Under the pieces are notes generated by a model. It had not been told where the DNA came from. It searched no databases and saw nothing but the letters and a program-made list of their open reading frames with translations. DNA of 64,000 nucleotides, taken from Desulfomicrobium orale DSM 12838 (lineage in GTDB: Bacteria; Desulfobacterota; Desulfovibrionia; Desulfovibrionales; Desulfomicrobiaceae). Positions within the stretch are counted from its first letter, which is position 1. Every line of letters begins with the position of its first letter. This document shows, piece after piece, positions 57,442-64,000 of the stretch. The stretch lies in contig NZ_CP014230.1 of assembly GCF_001553625.1 (NCBI RefSeq), positions 186,001 to 250,000 on the forward strand. Reading direction: 5' to 3'. Position numbers and translations under genes: made by a program.

Positions 57442-57527
57442 TGGTGGAGGGGGGAGGATTTGAACCTCCGAAGGCGTTCGCCGACAGATTTACAGTCTGT
57501 TCCCTTTGGCCACTCGGGAACCCCTCC
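57442..57527 (-). tRNA. tRNA-Tyr (GTA)
   Basis: 86 bases with a long variable arm, acceptor GGAGGGG/CCCCTCC, anticodon GTA within GACTGTAAATC, and encoded CCA. Confidence 0.97.
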
Positions 57528-57532
57528 CTGCC

Positions 57533-57608
57533 TGGAGCTGGCGATGGGACTTGAACCCGCAACCTGCTGATTACAAGTCAGCTGCTCTACCAATTGAGCT
57601 ACGCCAGC
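57533..57608 (-). tRNA. tRNA-Thr (TGT)
   Basis: 76 bases, with acceptor GCTGGCG/CGCCAGC, anticodon TGT within GACTTGTAATC, and encoded CCA. First gene of the tRNA-tuf transcript, five bases ahead of tRNA-Tyr. Confidence 0.97.
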
Positions 57609-57622
57609 CCGTGAGATCGTTG

Positions 57623-57651
57623 TCTCTATTGGATCGCTGTTTTTTTGGCAA
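57623..57651 (-). promoter_or_regulatory. Likely sigma-70 promoter of the tRNA-tuf transcript
   Basis: Read leftward, TTGCCA (57651-57646) and TAGAGA (57628-57623) are 17 bases apart. The predicted start is less than ten bases before tRNA-Thr. Hexamers match the consensus at four positions each, so this is a reasonable candidate only. Confidence 0.5.
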
Positions 57652-57759
57652 GCTTTTTTTTCAGAATATTTCACCACCTGCTACCAGGCAGCCACTCTGG
57701 TGAAAAATCCCCGCCATCCCAGTTTCCAAAGTTTTCTTAGCCCACTTCTGCTCGCACAT

Positions 57760-57788
57760 AAAAAAGACCCCGCTCGAAAAGGCGGGGT
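57760..57788 (-). terminator. Rho-independent terminator after lpxC
   Basis: Read leftward, CCCCGC and GCGGGG pair around an eight-base loop and are followed by TCTTTTTT. It lies 25 bases after lpxC and separates it from the tRNA transcript. Confidence 0.88.
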
Positions 57789-57812
57789 TCCCGAAAGGTA
57801 TGGTCAAAAAAA

Positions 57813-58736
57813 TCAGGCCCAGGCAGGCACAGGAGTAGAAACCGGAACAGGAATTTTTGGGCGGCCTTTCCTTTCCCGCTCCCCTAACTCGGCAAATTCG
57901 AGATACTCCGACGCATGAGCAAAAAGATGGCGCATAAACTGGTTATTCATCTCGTGCCCGGAACACGAAACTTCAAAACGCCCCCACAACCGGTGACTCC
58001 CCACGGCCGTGTCGCCCATGAAGTCCAAAATCTTGTGGCGGACCATCTCATCGGCAAAACGCAATCCTTCAGGATTAAGGGGACCATTCTCGTCAAAAAC
58101 CACTGCGTTATCGAGGCTGCCTCCCAACGCCAAGCCATTCTTCTGCAGCCATTCGACATCTTTCATAAATCCGAAAGTCCGTGCGCGGGCGATAGAAGAA
58201 GCAAAATCATGGATCGCCGCGTCAAAGCGGAAATACTGCCTGCCGATCCGAGGATGATCGAACTGAATGATATAATCAATACGCAACCCATTGTAAGGGT
58301 ATGCGGCAATACGCTTTCCATCCCGGCTGAACACCAGCGGCCGGGCAATCTTTGCTATCTTCCGGGGGATATTAAAAGAGTGCAACCCTGCTGACCCGAG
58401 AAGATACACGAATCCTAAAGCGCTGCCATCCAAAATAGGGATTTCCTCCCCATCCACCTCCACCAGCACGTTATCCACATTCAAACCGACCAGTGCTCCG
58501 AGCAGATGCTCGATGGTGGCCACCTTCACCGAACCGTTGCCTAATGTCGTGGCTAGGCCGGTGCCGACAATACGCTCCGGAGCAGGCGTTATGATCTGAT
58601 GCTGACCGTCTTTCCACAGGGAAAAAACGACACCGGTATCGGCGGAAGCCGGACGAAGCACCATATTGATTTTCCGGCCGCTGTGCAGACCAACCCCAGA
58701 GCACCGGACTTCTTTACGCAATGTTGTTTGCATCAT
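57813..58736 (-). CDS. lpxC: UDP-3-O-acyl-N-acetylglucosamine deacetylase
   Basis: 307 residues from the ATG at 58736; an ATG one codon later and a TTG at 58742 are alternatives. It begins QTTLRKEVRCSGVGLHSG. Zinc ligands appear in VATIEHLLGAL and MVRHKILDFMGD, and the catalytic-His region is SGHEMNNQF. LpxC performs the committed step of lipid A synthesis, so the cell has an LPS outer membrane. The C-terminus is Pro/Val-rich (KIPVPVSTPVPAWA). Last gene after rpmE, prfA and prmC. Confidence 0.95.
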   Translation of the reverse strand: MMQTTLRKEVRCSGVGLHSGRKINMVLRPASADTGVVFSLWKDGQHQIITPAPERIVGTGLATTLGNGSVKVATIEHLLGALVGLNVDNVLVEVDGEEIPILDGSALGFVYLLGSAGLHSFNIPRKIAKIARPLVFSRDGKRIAAYPYNGLRIDYIIQFDHPRIGRQYFRFDAAIHDFASSIARARTFGFMKDVEWLQKNGLALGGSLDNAVVFDENGPLNPEGLRFADEMVRHKILDFMGDTAVGSHRLWGRFEVSCSGHEMNNQFMRHLFAHASEYLEFAELGERERKGRPKIPVPVSTPVPAWA

Positions 58737-58860
58737 ATTCAACTGCTATCAATTCTCATGCCATACAGCGACATACCTCAACCAACTGAAAAATATACCT
58801 TTACTCCACAGCATAGAGGTCTGGGAATTAGTTCGTCCACAAAGAGCAACAGATTTGATG

Positions 58861-59700
58861 CTAAAAAACAACAGCGACAAGCCGGTCGCGCCCCGTCACA
58901 TCCGGCAAGACGTCCACCTTCCGGGCCAAGGGCGCAAAGAGCTTACGCATAGCCTCCCCCTGGCTGCTGTCTATTTCGCAGAGCAAAATTGCGCCACTTT
59001 TGAGATTGAGAAGTCCGCCGCTTAACGCCCGGTAGCAGTTCAGCCCGTCCACTCCCGCAAAAAGTGCCGACGCCGGCTCATAGCGGATGACTTCAGGACT
59101 CATGGCGGAACGAAAGCTTTCCGGGACATAAGGCAAATTGGCGAGCACAAGGTCAACTCCGGCAAGATTGCATGCTCCGGCAAGATCGGCCTGAACGAAC
59201 AACATACGCGAAACCACGCCATGCCGCACGGCATTGACCCGGGCCACATTAAGCGCCCGCCGGGACACATCCAGAGCCACAACTCTGGAGCGCCTCAGAA
59301 AATACGCGCAGGTTATGGCCAGAACCCCGCTCCCCGTGCCGATATCCAGGACAGAGAGCGCGGCGTCCGCAGGAAAGTTTTCCCGGACAAGATCAATAAT
59401 GCCTTCTGTTTCCGGTCTGGGAATAAGTACATCCGAGGAGACGATAAAATCCAGGCCATAGAACTCCTTGCTGCCGACAAGATAGGCCACGGGTTCCCCC
59501 TGAAGCCGCCGCCAAGCTAAATCCTCGAAGGTCTGCAACACGTTTGCGGGTACCGGATCGCATGAATCCAGCAGCATGGACAAACGATCAATCCCCAGCA
59601 CATGTGCCAGCAACACTTGAGCGGACAATCGCGGAGAATCCAGACCTTTCTCCAGAAAGCGCCGTTCCCAGAGCCGCAGCACTTCTTTGCGTGAAATCAT
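58861..59700 (-). CDS. prmC: Release-factor glutamine methyltransferase PrmC (HemK)
   Basis: 279 residues. An N-terminal helical domain with GEPVAYLVGSKEFYGLDF leads to a SAM-binding domain (VLDIGTGSGVLAI). The catalytic motif is NLPYV in place of the more usual NPPY, a variant known in this family. It methylates the Gln of GGQ in release factors. It follows prfA by 39 bases; no strong ribosome-binding site precedes the ATG. Confidence 0.94.
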   Translation of the reverse strand: MISRKEVLRLWERRFLEKGLDSPRLSAQVLLAHVLGIDRLSMLLDSCDPVPANVLQTFEDLAWRRLQGEPVAYLVGSKEFYGLDFIVSSDVLIPRPETEGIIDLVRENFPADAALSVLDIGTGSGVLAITCAYFLRRSRVVALDVSRRALNVARVNAVRHGVVSRMLFVQADLAGACNLAGVDLVLANLPYVPESFRSAMSPEVIRYEPASALFAGVDGLNCYRALSGGLLNLKSGAILLCEIDSSQGEAMRKLFAPLARKVDVLPDVTGRDRLVAVVF

Positions 59701-59739
59701 GATGAAGAAAGGTGGAAATGAAAAAAGCCGAGAATTTTC

Positions 59740-60801
<1,062 letters not shown>

Positions 60802-60824
60802 CGAGAATCCCGCGCAGCCAAAGA

Positions 60825-61034
60825 TTACTTCTGCAACCCGGCGTATTTCTTCCTGAACCGGTCGATCCGGCCAGCGGAGTCCACGAAACGCTGCTCGCCA
60901 GTGAAAAATGGATGGCAATGGGAGCATATCTCCACGCCGAGTTCCTCGCCGACAGTGGACTTCGATTCAAATTCGTACCCGCATGCGCAACGGACCTTGG
61001 TTGTATAAACCTTGGGGTGCAAGTCTTTCTTCAT
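60825..61034 (-). CDS. rpmE: 50S ribosomal protein L31
   Basis: 69 residues from the ATG at 61034, with GGAGG upstream. It reads [20 protein letters not shown] and includes [13 protein letters not shown]. CxC and CxxC form the zinc-binding type. It begins the rpmE-prfA-prmC-lpxC run. Confidence 0.97.
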   Translation of the reverse strand: MKKDLHPKVYTTKVRCACGYEFESKSTVGEELGVEICSHCHPFFTGEQRFVDSAGRIDRFRKKYAGLQK

Positions 61035-61128
61035 AAAAACCTCCAGTTTCAAAAAGAGAGTGGCTCTCTAAAACAGAGCAGCAGTGTTGGCAAGCCCGAA
61101 CAAAAGGAACTCTTAGGGAAAGAAACCG

Positions 61129-61794
61129 TCAGATGGAATTTCTGGCCTGATTGAGGGAGATGTTGAAAGCCACGGAGAAAAAATGATGCATGAAATCGAC
61201 ATATTCGACTGAAATATTATCGGGCACGGCAATACGGGCCGAAGCGAAGTTGACAATACCCCTGATGCCGGCCTCCACCAGATAGTTGGCTGCGCGCTGG
61301 GCGCGTTCGGGTGGGGTGGTAATAATTCCTATCTCGATATTCAGTTCGCGGGCCCGCTCTTTCAGCCGCCGGGAACATACCACTTCAAGACCGGCGATTT
61401 CCTCTCCGATTTTGAATGGATCGCAATCAAAGGCACCGACCAGGATGAAACCCCTGCGCCGGAACACACCGTGCCGCAGCAGCGCCCGGCCAAGATTGCC
61501 TACGCCGACCAGAGCGGCATTCCAGGTTCTGTCTATGCCCAAGGACTGCTTGATGGCCGCCAGCAGGTCCTGCACATAGTAGCCGACTCCGCGCACGCCA
61601 AATTCACCGAAGTAAGCCAAATCCTTCCTGATCTGAGAAGGATTCACACCGCACGCCCGGGCCAGACCGTCCGAGGAAATGACGTTCTCGCCGTCCTGAA
61701 GCAAAATCTCCAGGGCCTGAACATATACGGCCAAACGCTGAATGGTGGCCCTAGGGATGTGAGCGCTTTTCAGGCTGACGCCGGGACAAATCAT
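61129..61794 (-). CDS. rex: Redox-sensing transcriptional repressor Rex
   Basis: 221 residues. The N-terminal winged helix (HIPRATIQRLAVYVQALEIL, CGVNPSQIRKDLAYFGEFG) binds DNA. The Rossmann domain (ALVGVGNLGRALLRH, GAFDCDP) senses NADH/NAD. It follows atpE after a hairpin terminator, so it may be expressed by readthrough or from its own promoter. In sulfate reducers Rex is known to control ATP synthase and energy genes, which fits this placement. Confidence 0.96.
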   Translation of the reverse strand: MICPGVSLKSAHIPRATIQRLAVYVQALEILLQDGENVISSDGLARACGVNPSQIRKDLAYFGEFGVRGVGYYVQDLLAAIKQSLGIDRTWNAALVGVGNLGRALLRHGVFRRRGFILVGAFDCDPFKIGEEIAGLEVVCSRRLKERARELNIEIGIITTPPERAQRAANYLVEAGIRGIVNFASARIAVPDNISVEYVDFMHHFFSVAFNISLNQARNSI

Positions 61795-61803
61795 GATGGT
61801 ACA

Positions 61804-61839
61804 CTTTTAAAAGGCAAGGGAGAATATCCCCCTTGCCTT
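61804..61839 (-). terminator. Hairpin terminator or attenuator between atpE and rex
   Basis: Read leftward, AAGGCAAGGG and CCCTTGCCTT form a 10-bp stem followed by TTTTAAAA. The short T run suggests partial termination, leaving some transcription into rex. Confidence 0.7.
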
Positions 61840-61848
61840 GAATAAGGG

Positions 61849-62181
<333 letters not shown>

Positions 62182-62226
62182 TCAAACGTATGATGATTAT
62201 TGGTCGAAAGACCATTTCCCCCAAAA

Positions 62227-62931
62227 TCAGTGCGCTTCTTCAAAGGCTCCCTTCAGATAGAGCATGGAGAGCATGAAAAATACCAGTGCCTGGATGACCT
62301 TCAGCAGCATGAACAGAAAGTAGATGGGCACGGTGGAGACAATGGGCGCCAGCATGAAGAGCAACGCCAAGACAATATCCTCGCCCCGGATGTTTCCGAA
62401 AAGTCGCAAAGAAAGAGAGAGCATGCGCGCAAAATGCCCGATGACCTCGATGGGGAAAATGAGCGGCGCAAGCCACGGCACCGGCCCCGTGAAGTGATGG
62501 ACGTAACGCCACCCGTGCAGTTTGAAGCCCCAGTACTGATAGTAGACAAATATGAACACAGCCATGGACAAGGTGGTGTTGATGTTCGCCGTGGGCGCAT
62601 CCGCACCGGGCACCAGCCCCTCATAGTTACTGAACAGAATATAGATGAAAAGCGTCGCCAGGACCGGAAACACCTTGCGCCCGTCCTCTCCCATGTTGGC
62701 TACCACGAAATTTTCCAGCGACTCGATCAGCGTCTCGAAAAAATTCTGCAGCCCTCGCGGCACAAGTGAAAGCTTTCTGGTCGCTAACACCGCCAGAAAA
62801 ACCAACACAATCATGACCACCCAGGAGTGGAGAACATGCGCCGGGATCAGGCTGTGACCATGAGCGTCCACCAGACCAATGGCTTTGACCGCCTCCTCCA
62901 CGAGAAAAATCGGATGTAGATCCCCCGCCAT
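62227..62931 (-). CDS. atpB: ATP synthase F0 subunit a
   Basis: 234 residues with the essential Arg in LSLRLFGNI and the preceding IFPIEVIGHFARM. It forms the ion half-channels beside the c ring. It lies between atpI and atpE. Subunit b and the F1 genes are not in this window, in line with the split F0/F1 arrangement of Desulfovibrio-type genomes. Confidence 0.97.
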   Translation of the reverse strand: MAGDLHPIFLVEEAVKAIGLVDAHGHSLIPAHVLHSWVVMIVLVFLAVLATRKLSLVPRGLQNFFETLIESLENFVVANMGEDGRKVFPVLATLFIYILFSNYEGLVPGADAPTANINTTLSMAVFIFVYYQYWGFKLHGWRYVHHFTGPVPWLAPLIFPIEVIGHFARMLSLSLRLFGNIRGEDIVLALLFMLAPIVSTVPIYFLFMLLKVIQALVFFMLSMLYLKGAFEEAH

Positions 62932-62934
62932 GAG

Positions 62935-63339
62935 CTAAGCCTCCTTAGAAGTTTTTCCCAGGAATTGTGCCATCCCCCAAAGCAAAATATTGAGCACCAC
63001 GGTGGACATGCCCAGCAGCAGCATGATGGCCGACGCACCCGTGAACGCAATGAGCAGGTAGAAAGCCAGAGCGGTCAGCACAAGCCGTCCGTAAAAGCTG
63101 AACAGCTGGATAAGAACCGCGCCTTTTTGCATGGAAATCAGCTCCTGAACAATTTTGCCCAGCGCCAGAAAATTCATCGTCCCAAGCAGTACCCCAACCG
63201 CAATATCCAATCCGGTCTTTCCCATAAGCGCGCAAGGCACGGTTGCCATCAGCATGTAAATCTGGCGAAGAGCCAACCCGCGCACTTCAGGCACATGAAA
63301 GCCCCAATCGTACAGTCTGCGCTCAATCTTTCGACGCAT
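62935..63339 (-). CDS. atpI: ATP synthase subunit I-like protein
   Basis: About 134 residues from the ATG at 63339 (RRKIERRLYDWGF); the frame is open to 63351. Four hydrophobic helices, small and basic at the N-terminus. The family assists assembly of the c ring. It overlaps the upstream gene by 17 bases and precedes atpB by three, which supports the call more than sequence motifs do. Confidence 0.75.
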   Translation of the reverse strand: MRRKIERRLYDWGFHVPEVRGLALRQIYMLMATVPCALMGKTGLDIAVGVLLGTMNFLALGKIVQELISMQKGAVLIQLFSFYGRLVLTALAFYLLIAFTGASAIMLLLGMSTVVLNILLWGMAQFLGKTSKEA

Positions 63340-63595
63340 GTTCTTGCACATCCTCTGCCGCTGCTTCCGCTTCCTTGCGCTGAATGCGCTTCATCTCACG
63401 AAACATGTTCCGATAACCGGCGATAATGCCGAAAATCAGGAAAATCAGCATGAGCCACGGTCTGGTTCCAAAATATTTGTCCAGATAATACCCCATGACC
63501 AAGCCCACGACCACTCCGGACACCAGATGCAGGCCCATCATGTATGCAAGCCCCATGGCTTCGGAGTGTTTGTTTTTCTTCCTTGAAAAAAACAT
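63323..63595 (-). CDS. AtpZ/AtpI-family small membrane protein
   Basis: 90 residues from the ATG at 63595 (FFSRKKNKHSEAMGLAYMMG); an upstream frame to 63652 is likely leader. Two membrane helices (LVSGVVVGLVMGYYLD and MLIFLIFGIIAGYRNMFREM) and a charged C-terminal tail match the short AtpZ-type protein that begins many atp operons. First gene of this F0 operon. Confidence 0.8.
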   Translation of the reverse strand: MFFSRKKNKHSEAMGLAYMMGLHLVSGVVVGLVMGYYLDKYFGTRPWLMLIFLIFGIIAGYRNMFREMKRIQRKEAEAAAEDVQEHASKD

Positions 63596-63630
63596 GGTTT
63601 CCAGCTTGCGACGGCTGCTTGGCCGCCCCT

Positions 63631-63648
63631 TCGTGCAATAAATCACAA
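63631..63648 (-). promoter_or_regulatory. Candidate Rex operator at the start of the F0-rex operon
   Basis: Read leftward, TTGTGATTTATTGCACGA agrees with the Rex consensus TTGTGAAnnnnTTCACAA at 11 of 14 fixed positions. It lies 36 bases before the first gene of the operon that ends with rex, just after the predicted transcription start. The match is imperfect. Confidence 0.4.
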
Positions 63649-63657
63649 TCAAAGATG

Positions 63658-63686
63658 GGCTAGCACACCCATTCTGCCCACGTCAA
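63658..63686 (-). promoter_or_regulatory. Possible promoter of the F0 operon
   Basis: Read leftward, TTGACG (63686-63681) is 17 bases from CTAGCC (63663-63658), which follows TGTG as in an extended -10. The -10 is weak. This would start transcription next to the candidate Rex site. Confidence 0.35.
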
Positions 63687-63791
63687 TGAAACTTTTACAT
63701 AAAGTATCACATTCTATCAACACGCCGCGGCATCCATGCGCCTTGCCAGTCTGTTCCGGGAACGCTATCTTCGCTTTCTTAACTCGAAACC

Positions 63792-64000
63792 ATGCATGCC
63801 TTGCCCATATCAGCGAACATGAAAAACCGTACCGAACTCAAAGCCAGAGATTTGAAACTGCTCCCGGATTCCCGCGCCATTCTGCGCGGCAACGATCTCC
63901 GCAACGGCGAACATCCTGTCTGCCTGTTTCAGCCGCGCGCCCTCAAAGCTCTGGAGATGTGCCTGGCCATCCCGGACATGGAGTACAATATCTATGTCGC
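63792..64000 (+). CDS. Unidentified protein, N-terminal part (3' end outside window)
   Basis: An open frame of about 69 codons starts at the ATG at 63792, or at an in-frame ATG at 63819, and runs past the window edge. The visible part (KNRTELKARDLKLLPDSRAI, GEHPVCLFQPRALKALEMCL) has codon use like neighbouring genes and suggests a soluble protein. I do not recognise the family. It diverges from the F0 operon across about 140-200 bases. Confidence 0.5.
   Translation, partial: MHALPISANMKNRTELKARDLKLLPDSRAILRGNDLRNGEHPVCLFQPRALKALEMCLAIPDMEYNIYV

Overview
The window carries a Gram-negative (lpxC present), anaerobe-type genome segment. The rex gene in an F0 ATP-synthase operon, a LysR-selD-ASKHA selenium operon, a stand-alone IMP cyclohydrolase and a VPLPA-type exosortase cluster together suggest Desulfobacterota, most likely Desulfovibrionales. 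The genus cannot be fixed from the sequence alone. Most of the window is GC-rich. The AT-rich islands are the toxin/immunity cassettes at about 2.0-4.9 kb and the 3' half of a glycosyltransferase gene at about 18.9-19.6 kb.

1-6.5 kb is an accessory polymorphic-toxin locus. The 3' end of an RHS gene carries a C-terminal module with a phospholipase A2-like His-Asp motif and is followed by a small lipoprotein, probably its immunity protein. A second, diverged copy of the toxin tip plus lipoprotein follows directly. Next comes a displaced 714-bp copy of the RHS core, cut short at an IS5-type element (842 bp, CTAG target duplication).

6.5-16.2 kb holds a FadL-type outer-membrane protein, a TetR regulator, an unknown lipoprotein, IMP cyclohydrolase, HflX (apparently starting at ATC), an NlpC/P60 lipoprotein, an SLC13-type permease with RCK_C domains and a family II pyrophosphatase.

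16.3-22.9 kb is an exosortase (XrtD/EpsI type) cluster: exosortase, WecA/MraY-type glycosyltransferase, TPR lipoprotein and a frameshifted gene for a protein with a VPLPG C-terminal sorting tail, which would be a local substrate. 22.9-26.4 kb is a selenium operon read leftward: LysR, then selD, then an ASKHA/ferredoxin protein. selD contains an in-frame UGA (selenocysteine) at its catalytic position, so a standard gene caller would start it 18 codons late.

26.4-57.6 kb is one leftward transcription/translation block: tRNA-Thr, tRNA-Tyr, tRNA-Gly, tuf copy 2, rpmG, tRNA-Trp, secE, nusG, rplKAJL, rpoBC, the str genes (rpsL, rpsG, fusA, tuf copy 1), S10, spc and alpha genes, ending at a terminator after rplQ. 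A decayed remnant of map lies between secY and rpmJ. An L10 leader and a long rplL-rpoB hairpin are visible.

57.8-63.6 kb holds lpxC, prmC, prfA and rpmE, then the F0 operon (atpZ/atpI-like, atpI, atpB, atpE) with rex at its end and a Rex-like site over its start. The right edge carries the beginning of an unidentified rightward gene.
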